A stretch of 57,728 nucleotides of DNA, taken from positions 1 to 57,728 of the forward strand of contig CAJTJP010000021.1 of assembly GCA_910576855.1 (NCBI GenBank), written 5' to 3'. The notes under the pieces were generated by a model, which ran no database searches, was not told where the DNA came from, and was given only the letters and a program-made list of their open reading frames with translations. Position 1 is the stretch's first letter, and every line of letters starts with the position of its first letter. The DNA is from Erysipelotrichales bacterium (GTDB taxonomy: Bacteria; Bacillota_I; Bacilli_A; Erysipelotrichales; Erysipelotrichaceae). Positions 1 to 8,084 of this stretch are shown piece after piece. The translations under genes were made by a program, and so were the position numbers.

Positions 1-512
1 CTTTGTGTGCTCCTCTCCTTTCCGCTTTTCCATGATTTATCCTACGTTTATGAGTTCTTGGCTTCATTTACGTTTCCGCTGTTTCTCTGTCGGACATTCA
101 TAGAAAACATACATTTGTGTTGCACGATTGATACGTTCGCTCCTTCAGTGCTTCCACCTACTATGACCTCTGCTGACTTCTCATTGTTCGTTGTTACTAC
201 TCCTCACTGCACGTCGTTCTACGTCTCGCTATTGAGCCAATGAGACCTCACGGGATAAGTCCGTATTCTTTCCTCGTCTACCCTCCTGATTTACATACAT
301 GGGTTACGGCTATCTTTTGGGCTTCGTTGTTTCTTGCCAAATTGCCCGCCATATATGCCTTATTATCAGGTTTCTGTTCGTAGGGCTACGATTTCGCTAT
401 GGCTTCTTCTCTCCCATACCTCGCGATATGAAACTTGCCAGTCGCTATTTAGTTCGTTGATAGCTACGCCTTTGTGGACTTCCACCACAGAATACGGGCA
501 TGCCCGTCATAC
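1..512 (-). mobile_element. Group II intron (IIC-like), 5' part, cut by window edge
   Basis: Read on the minus strand, the sequence from 512 downward starts GTATGACGGGCATGCC and continues with group II ribozyme features: a GGTGGAAGTCCAC stem near 480, purine-rich domain I segments, and the stretch around 160-190 reading GTCAGCAGAGGTCATAGTA, which in bacterial group II introns precedes the reverse-transcriptase ORF. The element follows directly on the T-tract of the intrinsic terminator downstream of the phosphofructokinase gene. That is the insertion preference known for class IIC introns. An AAGGAGAGGAG ribosome binding site lies at 10-20, so the intron-encoded protein probably starts just outside the window. 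A short open frame from 67 to the edge is the alternative start. The 3' part (domains V and VI) is not visible. Confidence 0.7.
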
Positions 513-543
513 AAAAAAATACGACATCAAGCGATATCGTATT
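513..543 (-). terminator. Intrinsic terminator of the phosphofructokinase gene
   Basis: On the minus strand the arms AATACGA and TCGTATT, extended by a further 3 bp across one mismatch, surround a 4-nt loop and are followed by seven T. The hairpin begins ten bases after the stop codon at 554. The intron 5' end abuts the last T. Confidence 0.8.
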
Positions 544-553
544 TATATGAAAC

Positions 554-1759
554 TTAGCGCATATTGAACGGCTTAATTGTTTTAGGAATACCGTTCTCCA
601 TAATCAATGTAGGCTCACCTTCAATTAACGGTGTGATATAATCATAGAATTCCTTTGTCAAACCCTGATAGTTTGGCAGAATCCATTCTGTAGGTACATG
701 CTTAACATGGTTTGCGAAGTTTTCGGCAGGTCCGCTGATGAATTTCGCATTGTATTTACCATCGATATATTCACGCTGTACTGCGACTACTTCACCGGTA
801 AATTTACCGTCAGCACTTCTCATATGAGCGGACATACCTAACTCAAATGCTTCGCTTACATCAACCAAGGACTGAGCAAAGTTAGAAGAGCGTGCAGCCG
901 TACTTAGATCCTGTACCTTTGCACGAGGTGCAATGCCGGCTTCTAAGATCATGTTTTTCAAGGTTTCTCCGGCACCGCCTAAAATAGCGTGTCCGAAGCC
1001 GTCGTTTTTAGCTTCACCGGCTGAAATATACGTGCCGTCGGCATAATGTGCACCCTCACTTGTGACGATGTAGCATTTGCCCTTTTCTTCCATGCACTTC
1101 TTGACCTGTGCCAAGAACTGCTCCTTATCAAAATCAATTTCCGGTAAAACAACAAGGTCTACACGTCCTGTTACAACAGTTGAGCCTGCCAACCAGCCGG
1201 CATCTCTGCCCATTGTTTCTAAAATGAATACTTCCTCACGAGTATACACATTGTAGTCCAACCAAGTAGCGTTTACTACCTCATTCGCAAACTTCGCACC
1301 GGATGCGAAGCCCGGACAGTGATCGGTAACCATCAGGTCATTATCCACTGTTTTCGGAATTCCGACAAAACGCTTGTCAATGTTGTTTGCCTTTGCCCAC
1401 TGGCTCAACGCATCTACTGTATCCATGGAATCATTTCCGCCGATATAGAATAAGATTTCAATATCATGCTTGTCCATGATCTCAACCAGCTTGCGATAAT
1501 CGGTTTCGTCATTTCTTTTTAATTTGTAGCGGCAGCTTCCCAAAGCAGAAGACGGTGTTTGACGAAGCAGCTTATTTTCTGTTTCACTCATGTTTGTCAG
1601 ATCATATAAGCGATCCTGCAGAATACCTTCGATTCCATTTAATCCGCCGTATACGTGATCATAAACAGGATTTAACTGATTTGCCCGTACAACACCTGCC
1701 AAAGAAGCATTAATAACTGTAGTAGGTCCGCCGGACTGTGCAACTAAACAATTAGCCAT
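554..1759 (-). CDS. 6-phosphofructokinase, probably PPi-dependent
   Basis: This is a 401-aa phosphofructokinase of the PfkA superfamily. It phosphorylates fructose 6-phosphate to fructose 1,6-bisphosphate in the cytoplasm. Visible motifs are an N-terminal glycine-rich SGGPTTVIN, GGNDSMD at residues 107-113, PKTVDND at 135-141 (the catalytic loop) and MGRDAGWL at 183-190. ATP-dependent bacterial enzymes usually carry GGDGS and PGTIDND. An Asp at the second position after GG together with the Lys of PKTVDND is the pattern of PPi-using enzymes, so diphosphate is the more likely donor. The Asn of GGND is slightly unusual. An AGGAGG site lies about 8 bases before the ATG. The gene stands alone, ends in its own terminator, and has a group II intron just behind it. 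Donor specificity is inferred from motifs only. Confidence 0.9.
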   Translation of the reverse strand: MANCLVAQSGGPTTVINASLAGVVRANQLNPVYDHVYGGLNGIEGILQDRLYDLTNMSETENKLLRQTPSSALGSCRYKLKRNDETDYRKLVEIMDKHDIEILFYIGGNDSMDTVDALSQWAKANNIDKRFVGIPKTVDNDLMVTDHCPGFASGAKFANEVVNATWLDYNVYTREEVFILETMGRDAGWLAGSTVVTGRVDLVVLPEIDFDKEQFLAQVKKCMEEKGKCYIVTSEGAHYADGTYISAGEAKNDGFGHAILGGAGETLKNMILEAGIAPRAKVQDLSTAARSSNFAQSLVDVSEAFELGMSAHMRSADGKFTGEVVAVQREYIDGKYNAKFISGPAENFANHVKHVPTEWILPNYQGLTKEFYDYITPLIEGEPTLIMENGIPKTIKPFNMR

Positions 1760-1853
1760 GTGTCTATTCCTCCTAATATTTATATGACAGGTTTATTTTA
1801 TCATAATCAGCTTTATTTTAAAAGGGAATTTTAAGAATATAGTAATGTTCGCG

Positions 1854-3758
1854 TTACGCCTTTTCACGCTTCAGTTTCCACCATGCAAGCAAGCCGCAAC
1901 CGCTGCAGACGCTCAACAAAAGATACAGGGAATAAGGTACTTCAACACCTGTCATCGGTGAATCACTTTCTTCATGCTTTTCTGATTCCGCTTGCGAATT
2001 TCCGTCGTTTTTATTGCCGTCATCCTTCAACGGCGGAATCGCTTCCTCCGGTTTTACATAATCAGGGTCTTTTTCATGACAGCTGATACATTCTCCGTTG
2101 ACAAATTTATGTGCCGTTTTCGCAATCACAGTGCCCTTACGCACGATTTCATTACAGCGCTCACAAAGATAATCGCCGCTGTAACCGTGCTCGCTGCAGG
2201 AAGCTTCCTTGACATTGATCAGTTGAAGACTCGTATGTCCGCTTGCTTCAATGATCGTATCCTTTAAGGCAATTTCAATCGTCAATGCGATATCCGCAAA
2301 CAATTTGCCGCAGCTTTCACAAAGCCAATAAGCGATATGTCCGCTTTCGGTACAGGTCGGTGCCTTCGCTTCGACTTCAATTTTCGAATGCTCCAGCTGC
2401 TCTAAAAGCACATCATTTTTATCGAGCTTTATCGTCAGAGCCGCATCGGCAAAGTATTCATCACAAGTTTCACAATACCAGTATGCAATATTTCCTGCTT
2501 CTATACAGCTTGCATCCTTTGCGTCAATCTGCACCGCATTATGTCCTAAGGCAGGGATAATTGTATCAGCTTCCGTAATTTCCTTATTCAACGCCATATC
2601 TGCATAATATTTCATCGCACTGACCCAGTGCTCCAAACGCCCCGCCTCAAGACAGGTAGGCTCGATTCTTGTATAATGAACGGCAATGCCCGCTACACTG
2701 TCCTTTGCGTTATTGCTTCCCGTATGGCTTCCGGTTACCAAATTATCACTTAAATCCGGAGTTTTACCACCTGTTACACGTGATAAACCGTACATATAGC
2801 CCGCCGTTACGTTGTTTATGATATTTTCAGGGATAATGAATTCAATATCACTGACTGTTGATGCACTGATATGACCGGTGTCGGTATCAGAATTAAATAC
2901 GCCGACCAAGCCGCCCAGTCCCATCGATGATTTTGTCAGCAACGCATATTCGACACTTGCATTCGTCTCGATAACAACATTATGTACACTGCAGTTTTCA
3001 ATGCTGTTGCTTAAAAAGGCAGCGCCGATCAGGCCTCCGATTTTTCTTGTGCCGGTTATTTTTAAGTTCGCTACACTGCACTCAGAAATCAAGTTATTTC
3101 CCTCGCCCCTAAGTCCGATCAAGCCGCCGATATTATCACCCTCACTGTCTGATTCGACATACAAGCCGTTGACGCTGCTTCCCTCATTGGCTCTTACATG
3201 AGAGTTTGTAATCATTGAATAATGATCGCCCGCTAAGCCTCCGACCATAAATGTACCGCTGATCGTTATATCACCGATAATATTACAATTCATCGTCTTT
3301 GTGACCATATATCCGCCCAAGGCACCTACCGCATGATTAGCTCGTATATCCACATTTTCCAAGGTCAAATCCGCAATTACAGCGCCTGAGCCACCCCCTG
3401 TGTTGCCGAAAAACCCTGCTTCATTCAAGGTCTCATCATTAATCTTTAAATTCTTCACTGTTCTTTGATTTCCTTGAAAGGAGCCGTTAAACGGATTTGC
3501 ATTATTTCCGATCGGTATCCATTCCTCATTGTTTAAATCAATATCAGCCGTTAATATAACAGTTTTCTTGGAGAAGCTTTTCCCGCTGTTCACCATATCA
3601 CGAAACGCAAACAGCTCCGCCTTATCGGAAATCGTAAATTCCGTCGCGGTATCATAATCAGCGCCCCAATCCGGTGTACTTGCCTTCACAGATACCGATA
3701 ATGGCATCATCGTTACAAGCATCGTCAGTATGACCGCAATACAAATAAGCTTTTTCAT
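1854..3758 (-). CDS. GLUG-repeat surface protein with Cys-rich repeats and sortase-like C-terminus
   Basis: This is a secreted cell-surface protein of 634 aa from the chosen start. The open frame extends 25 codons further upstream, but that stretch overlaps the promoter at 3805-3833, and TAGGAGG precedes the internal ATG at 3758. A signal peptide (MKKLICIAVILTML...) is followed by a region with repeated GGLxG segments (GLUG-type repeats, beta-solenoid-like) over about residues 90-310. Then come about four copies of a roughly 50-aa Cys-rich repeat of the type C-x(2)-GxxxYWxCxxC. The first copy has lost its CxxC pair. A Lys/Asp/Ser-rich linker leads to SPMTG, a hydrophobic segment and KLKREKA, a divergent LPxTG-like sorting signal. 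Ligand and function are unknown. No sortase gene lies in the window. Confidence 0.8.
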   Translation of the reverse strand: MKKLICIAVILTMLVTMMPLSVSVKASTPDWGADYDTATEFTISDKAELFAFRDMVNSGKSFSKKTVILTADIDLNNEEWIPIGNNANPFNGSFQGNQRTVKNLKINDETLNEAGFFGNTGGGSGAVIADLTLENVDIRANHAVGALGGYMVTKTMNCNIIGDITISGTFMVGGLAGDHYSMITNSHVRANEGSSVNGLYVESDSEGDNIGGLIGLRGEGNNLISECSVANLKITGTRKIGGLIGAAFLSNSIENCSVHNVVIETNASVEYALLTKSSMGLGGLVGVFNSDTDTGHISASTVSDIEFIIPENIINNVTAGYMYGLSRVTGGKTPDLSDNLVTGSHTGSNNAKDSVAGIAVHYTRIEPTCLEAGRLEHWVSAMKYYADMALNKEITEADTIIPALGHNAVQIDAKDASCIEAGNIAYWYCETCDEYFADAALTIKLDKNDVLLEQLEHSKIEVEAKAPTCTESGHIAYWLCESCGKLFADIALTIEIALKDTIIEASGHTSLQLINVKEASCSEHGYSGDYLCERCNEIVRKGTVIAKTAHKFVNGECISCHEKDPDYVKPEEAIPPLKDDGNKNDGNSQAESEKHEESDSPMTGVEVPYSLYLLLSVCSGCGLLAWWKLKREKA

Positions 3759-3804
3759 TCCATAACCTCCTATGATATAAATATGGCGTTTGAATATGTT
3801 TTTT

Positions 3805-3833
3805 ATTTTAATATAAAGTGTTTTATTTGACAA
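3805..3833 (-). promoter_or_regulatory. Promoter of the GLUG surface protein
   Basis: On the minus strand a TTGTCA -35 box at 3828-3833 and a TAAAAT -10 box at 3805-3810 are separated by 17 bases. The boxes lie inside the longer open frame, which supports the internal start at 3758. Confidence 0.6.
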
Positions 3834-4171
3834 GTAAATTTTTTATCAAATTTGCCGTTTTTATACAGATAACTTTATTTTTCATTCAATAAACCCTGTT
3901 ATTCTCACAGGCAAAAGAAACCTTTATCAATTATAACTTAGATTATCGCCCTTTCGGATAAGTATTTATTCCTTCTTATATATGCAACTTTTTAGCTAAC
4001 ATAGCTTTATACACAGCCTTACCGAGGCAAGCTTAAGAATTCTTGTGCTGCTTTAATACATTTGAGTTATAATCAGACTTTCATATAAATAAAATATTTT
4101 TTCTCAGTAATCGACTGTGCTATAATAGATAAGTACATAAGCTTTCTGCTTAAGCAGTATAAGGAGGATTT
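3834..4171. other. Intergenic region with mscL promoter
   Basis: This is AT-rich sequence without a credible ORF. The only clear signal is an extended -10 element, TGTGCTATAAT, at 4116-4126, about 45 bases ahead of mscL. A good -35 box is not visible. No structured RNA was recognised. Confidence 0.5.
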
Positions 4172-4630
4172 ATGAAAAAAATTATTGAAGAATTCAAAAT
4201 ATTTATTATGAGAGGAAACGTGCTTGATTTAGCGATCGGTGTAATCATCGGCGGTGCATTTCAAAAAATCGTCAACTCACTTGTGAATGATATGATTATG
4301 CCGCTGATTTCATTGATTACCGGCGGTATCAATTTCAGCAACTGGTTTCTTGCCTTAGATGACAGCTCCTACTCGGTATTAAGCGAAGCACAGGCAAACG
4401 GTGCCAACACCTTAAACTACGGGTTATTTTTAACTGAGGTTTTGAATTTCCTGATTATGGCCTTTGTGATTTTTATGTTTGTGAAAACAATGAATCGCAT
4501 TGCCGCAAAAAGAAAGAAAACGCAGGTTGAACCGGAACCGATGAAAACAAAGACATGTCCTTATTGTAAATCGGATATTGATATTGAAGCGACACGCTGT
4601 CCGCATTGCACCTCACAGCTTGAAGCTTAA
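4172..4630 (+). CDS. mscL: Large-conductance mechanosensitive channel MscL with C-terminal zinc ribbon
   Basis: This is a 152-aa pore protein of the plasma membrane that opens under high membrane tension to release solutes on hypo-osmotic shock. The N-terminus MKKIIEEFKIFIMRGNVLDLAIGVIIG is the family hallmark (amphipathic helix then TM1 with GVIIGGAF). TM2 lies around residues 80-103 (LTEVLNFLIMAFVIFMFV). In place of the usual charged C-terminal bundle helix, the tail carries CPYC and CPHC pairs 12 residues apart (residues 129-147), a zinc-ribbon module as seen in some Firmicutes MscL proteins. AAGGAGG precedes the ATG. The gene is monocistronic. Confidence 0.95.
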   Translation: MKKIIEEFKIFIMRGNVLDLAIGVIIGGAFQKIVNSLVNDMIMPLISLITGGINFSNWFLALDDSSYSVLSEAQANGANTLNYGLFLTEVLNFLIMAFVIFMFVKTMNRIAAKRKKTQVEPEPMKTKTCPYCKSDIDIEATRCPHCTSQLEA

Positions 4631-4686
4631 TACACTGTAACAGACATCATTTACAGATGAATATTTAACGAACACATAAAATTATT

Positions 4687-4737
4687 AAAAAAGCATGATC
4701 GTTATCATTTAAACAGATGAATAACCATGCTTTTTTA
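4687..4737. terminator. Bidirectional terminator between mscL and the SDR gene
   Basis: AAAAAGCATG and CATGCTTTTTT form a stem around an imperfect inner part, with A and T tracts on both sides. It can serve both convergent genes. Confidence 0.75.
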
Positions 4738-4767
4738 TCTTCTCAATTAAGCAAATGAATCAATGCC

Positions 4768-5529
4768 TTATCCGACAAAGCCTCCGTCTACGGATAACAC
4801 TGCACCGGTAATATAAGCTGCGGCATCGCTCGCTAAAAACAAAACCGCATTCGCAATATCCTCACCTTCACCCAAACGCTGCAGCGGAATATTCGCAGCC
4901 ATTCTTTGAACGATCTTTTGATCCAACGCCTTCACCATATCGGTTGCGGTAATTCCCGGAGCCACCGCATTTACACGAATACCGTCCTTGCCAAGCTCGC
5001 GTGCCAATGCCTTAGTCATACCGTTGACCGCAAACTTACTCGTCGGATAAGCACTTCCCGAGCCTTGTGCATATAAGGAAACCATGGAGCTCGTATTAAT
5101 CACTGCGCCTTTGCCCTTTTCCTTCATCTGCGGTACACACAATCGTGTTAAACGAAACATTGCATCCACATTAATATTCATGACTTTAGAAAAATGCTCA
5201 TCATCATAATCAAAGATCGACTTCGCATCGGAAACACCGGCATTGTTCACTAAAATATCCACTGAGGAATGAAATTGCTTTGTCAATTCCTCCAGCATTT
5301 CCTTAATTTCTTGTTCCTTATTCAAATCAGGGTAATAGCCGACAACCGCATAATCGGCATTCTCTGCCTTCAGCTTTTCAAGCGCACGCCCTACGCTCTC
5401 TTTACGTGAACCTAATAATGCAACCTTAGCACCGTTATTCAGAAAGCCCTTCACGATCGCATAACCGATTCCGCGCGTACCGCCGCTGACAAGCACTATC
5501 TTATCCTTTAAGGATGAAAACTGTTCCAT
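4768..5529 (-). CDS. SDR-family oxidoreductase (FabG-like)
   Basis: This is a 253-aa classical short-chain dehydrogenase/reductase using NAD(P)H. It has the Rossmann motif GGTRGIG at residues 16-22, NNAG in the middle, the catalytic Ser in the NTSSM segment, the YPTSK catalytic pair, and a C-terminal DGGFVG typical of 3-oxoacyl-ACP reductase-like members. The sequence is closest in style to FabG or glucose-dehydrogenase-like enzymes. There are no fatty-acid synthesis genes nearby, so the substrate cannot be named. An AAAGGCGGG site precedes the ATG. It is transcribed convergently with mscL and divergently from the glycosyltransferase. Confidence 0.85.
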   Translation of the reverse strand: MEQFSSLKDKIVLVSGGTRGIGYAIVKGFLNNGAKVALLGSRKESVGRALEKLKAENADYAVVGYYPDLNKEQEIKEMLEELTKQFHSSVDILVNNAGVSDAKSIFDYDDEHFSKVMNINVDAMFRLTRLCVPQMKEKGKGAVINTSSMVSLYAQGSGSAYPTSKFAVNGMTKALARELGKDGIRVNAVAPGITATDMVKALDQKIVQRMAANIPLQRLGEGEDIANAVLFLASDAAAYITGAVLSVDGGFVG

Positions 5530-5739
5530 AGATATCCCGCCTTTCTTTTATCAAGCATCTATCTGTATTCTGCTTCAAATATAGCACGCTTATGCGTAAA
5601 ATACAATCAATATGCCCTTTTCGGTATATTCAGCGGCAAGCTTACATGATCCTCCATTCATAAACGATTTATTCCGATCGATACTTCATATTCATCAAGC
5701 TGAAGCATAGAATAAAATGAATATAAAGGGGAGATCTTC

Positions 5740-6813
5740 ATGTCTACTGTCTCACTGGCAATGATTATCAAGGACGAAGAAGCAGTCTTAGACAGATGCC
5801 TTGCTTCAATTTATGAATGTGCGGATGAAATTATTATCGTAGATACGGGAAGCAGTGATCGAAGTGTGGAAATCGCTGAAAAGTATACGAATCAAATTTA
5901 TCATTATGCATGGAATGATGATTTTGCGGCTGCAAGAAATGAAGCATTTTCACATGCGAAAATGGATTATATTATGTGGATGGATGCAGATGATGTTTTA
6001 CCGGCAGATGAGAAAGAAAAGCTGCTTGCATTAAAACAAACACTTAGCTTAGATACGGATATCGTAATGATGAAGTATCATATTGCCTTTGACAATGAAA
6101 ATCAGCCGACCTTTACTTATTATCGTGAGCGCTTAATTCGTAATAATAAGCAGTTTTATTGGAGCGGCAAAATACATGAAGCAATCAATATTCACGGTAA
6201 AATCGAATACAGTGAAATTGCGATTCATCATAAAAAGCTGAAGCAAAATGATTCCATGCGTAATTTACGTATTTTAGAAAAGCTTTGTCAAGATGAAAGG
6301 GCAACCGTAAGAGATCGCTATTATTATGCCAGAGAGCTTTATGAGCATCAGCAGTATCAAAAAACGCTCCGGCAGTTGGAGCATGTGTGCTTAACACAAG
6401 GGCTGTGGATTGAAAACAGGATTGACTCCTATCGAATCAAGGGACATTGTCTTTGGGCATTAAACAAAAAAGAGGAAGCCTTTGCGGCCTATTTTCACAG
6501 CTTTGTGTTTGCCTTGCCGAAAGCAGAAATACTTTGTGACATCGCTTATTGTTTTATGCAGGAGCATAATTATAAACAGGCAATCTATTGGTATCATGCG
6601 GCGCTGCATACGGAAAAGAATGAAGCAAGCGGTGCCTTTATTCAACAGGAGTGCTATGACTTTATTCCGTATGTGCAGCTTTGTGTTTGTTATGACCATA
6701 TGGGTGAGCATGAAAAAGCCTTATATTATCATCAACAGGCAGCTAAACTAAAGCCTGTGCATCCGATCGTACAAAAAAATAATGAGTATTTCAAGGCATA
6801 TTTAAAAAAGTAA
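5740..6813 (+). CDS. Family 2 glycosyltransferase with TPR-like C-terminal region
   Basis: This 357-aa protein has an N-terminal GT-A domain of family 2. It starts MIIKDEEAVLDRCL, with IIIVDTGSSDRS at residues 31-42, the DDFAAARNEA segment, and MDADDV at 81-86, the metal/nucleotide-sugar binding DxD equivalent. After about residue 190 it continues with helical repeats (ARELYEHQQYQKTLRQL, KAIYWYHAAL, ALYYHQQAAKLKP) resembling TPRs. Such GT2-TPR proteins glycosylate peptides or surface polymers. The acceptor is unknown here. There is no transmembrane segment, so it is probably cytoplasmic. A GGGGAG site precedes the ATG. The gene ends against a terminator that serves the opposite strand. Confidence 0.85.
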   Translation: MSTVSLAMIIKDEEAVLDRCLASIYECADEIIIVDTGSSDRSVEIAEKYTNQIYHYAWNDDFAAARNEAFSHAKMDYIMWMDADDVLPADEKEKLLALKQTLSLDTDIVMMKYHIAFDNENQPTFTYYRERLIRNNKQFYWSGKIHEAINIHGKIEYSEIAIHHKKLKQNDSMRNLRILEKLCQDERATVRDRYYYARELYEHQQYQKTLRQLEHVCLTQGLWIENRIDSYRIKGHCLWALNKKEEAFAAYFHSFVFALPKAEILCDIAYCFMQEHNYKQAIYWYHAALHTEKNEASGAFIQQECYDFIPYVQLCVCYDHMGEHEKALYYHQQAAKLKPVHPIVQKNNEYFKAYLKK

Positions 6814-6832
6814 AAGCTGTCGCATGACAGCT
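6806..6832 (-). terminator. Terminator of the yybS-rlmH operon
   Basis: A perfect 7-bp stem AGCTGTC/GACAGCT around GCAT (6815-6832) is followed on the minus strand by TTTACTTTTTT. It overlaps the stop region of the convergent glycosyltransferase gene. Confidence 0.75.
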
Positions 6833-6841
6833 CTAGCTATG

Positions 6842-7318
6842 TTATTTATGGTACGGCTGATGATTAATAATCGTAAAGGCCCGATACAGCTGTTCGGCAA
6901 GCAGCACTCTGACAAGCTGATGAGGAAAGGTCAAATCAGAAAGCTTCCAGCGAAAATCGGCACGCTGTAGCAATGCTTCGCTGAGACCGAGCGAACCGCC
7001 GATCACAAAAACGATATTGCCGCCGGAATATGTCTGCAGCTGATCGATCTTTTCAGCTAAACCTTCACTTGTCAGCATTTTGCCTGCCAAGTCTAACAGG
7101 ATCACCTGATCCGTATCCTTGATGTGGGACAATAAGCGTGCGCCTTCCTTATCCTTGACCTGCTCCATCTGTGCTTGATGAAGTGTCTGCGGTGCATTTT
7201 CATCTGCGACCTCAAGCATTTCCAATTTTGTAAAGGCTTGAAGACGCTTGGCGTATTCCTCAGTCAATTGGCGCATCGCCTTTTCTTTTTGTTTTCCTAC
7301 CGCTAATATTTTTATCAT
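6842..7318 (-). CDS. rlmH: 23S rRNA (pseudouridine1915-N3)-methyltransferase RlmH
   Basis: This 158-aa SPOUT-class methyltransferase methylates pseudouridine 1915 in helix 69 of 23S rRNA on assembled ribosomes. It shows the expected MIKILAVGK start, the SAM-binding knot VFVIGGSLGLSE and the terminal FPHQLVRVLLAEQLYRA...INHQPYHK block conserved in the family. The open frame extends 22 codons upstream into walJ, but GAGGTGG 5 bases before the ATG at 7318 and the usual family length favour this start. It is the last gene of the operon, 16 bases after walJ, the same neighbour as in other Firmicutes. Confidence 0.95.
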   Translation of the reverse strand: MIKILAVGKQKEKAMRQLTEEYAKRLQAFTKLEMLEVADENAPQTLHQAQMEQVKDKEGARLLSHIKDTDQVILLDLAGKMLTSEGLAEKIDQLQTYSGGNIVFVIGGSLGLSEALLQRADFRWKLSDLTFPHQLVRVLLAEQLYRAFTIINHQPYHK

Positions 7319-7334
7319 AGCCACCTCGATGTTG

Positions 7335-8084
7335 TTATTGTTCCTTGTTGCCGCCGATATAAATTCCAAACTGCTCTGCCGCATAAATGCTCAGCTTATT
7401 ACACGGCAAATCCTTACGCTGAAGCTGATGAATCAGAGTATCTGCGGCAAGCTGACGATGATTGCCTTCCTGTGAAATATGCGCTAATACGATTTCCTTT
7501 GTTTTATCACCGATGACTTGAGAAAGCACATAAGCGCTGTCCTCATTACAAAGATGTCCCATATCATTGATTATACGCTGCTTCACAAAAACCGGTCTAG
7601 CGGTCTGCATCAGCATTTCGATATTATGATTGCTTTCAAACACATAATAATCCGCGTTCTCGATATACGGCATTACATCCTTACGAATATATCCGGTATC
7701 GGTAATATAGACCATTTTACCGAAGTATCCTTCAATCACAAATCCAATCGTACCGTCACAATCATGGCTCATCGGTAAAATCGTTACATCGAAATCTCTG
7801 ATTTTCAAGCGCTCGTAGGCTTTCACATAATTGGCATCCTTACGCTCCAGCTTTGCGCAGGCAAATGCCGGCAGCGCATCAAACATTTTCAGCTGTGATA
7901 CATGATCCTTATGCGTATGCGTAATCAACAATGCATCAGCGCTTTCATATTGATAAGACAGTCGCTCAAAACAGCTGTTTAAATAACGCTTTGTCGTTCC
8001 GCAATCGATGATCAATTCACAGCCCTCATCCTTAATTACACAGCAGTTTCCTTTTGAACCGCTCGCAAGCAATGCGAACTTCAT
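7335..8084 (-). CDS. walJ: MBL-fold metallohydrolase WalJ (YycJ)
   Basis: This 249-aa metallo-beta-lactamase-fold protein has the metal-binding THTHKDH motif at residues 55-61, a later HD in PMSHDCDG and further His ligands in NDMGHL and LAHIS. YycJ/WalJ proteins are dsDNA 5'-3' exonuclease-like enzymes linked to the WalRK cell-wall regulon and to cell division in Firmicutes. The walRK genes themselves are absent here. Its start overlaps the stop of the M23 peptidase gene by one base (TAATG), which indicates coupled translation. Confidence 0.9.
   Translation of the reverse strand: MKFALLASGSKGNCCVIKDEGCELIIDCGTTKRYLNSCFERLSYQYESADALLITHTHKDHVSQLKMFDALPAFACAKLERKDANYVKAYERLKIRDFDVTILPMSHDCDGTIGFVIEGYFGKMVYITDTGYIRKDVMPYIENADYYVFESNHNIEMLMQTARPVFVKQRIINDMGHLCNEDSAYVLSQVIGDKTKEIVLAHISQEGNHRQLAADTLIHQLQRKDLPCNKLSIYAAEQFGIYIGGNKEQ

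Noticed and set aside
7-567. Two plus-strand ORFs at the left edge
   Set aside because: They run opposite to the group II intron ribozyme and have no ribosome binding site or protein-like composition.
1759-1853. Gap between phosphofructokinase and surface protein as a possible RNA
   Set aside because: Only AT-rich sequence with the ribosome binding site and probable promoter; no hairpin of note.
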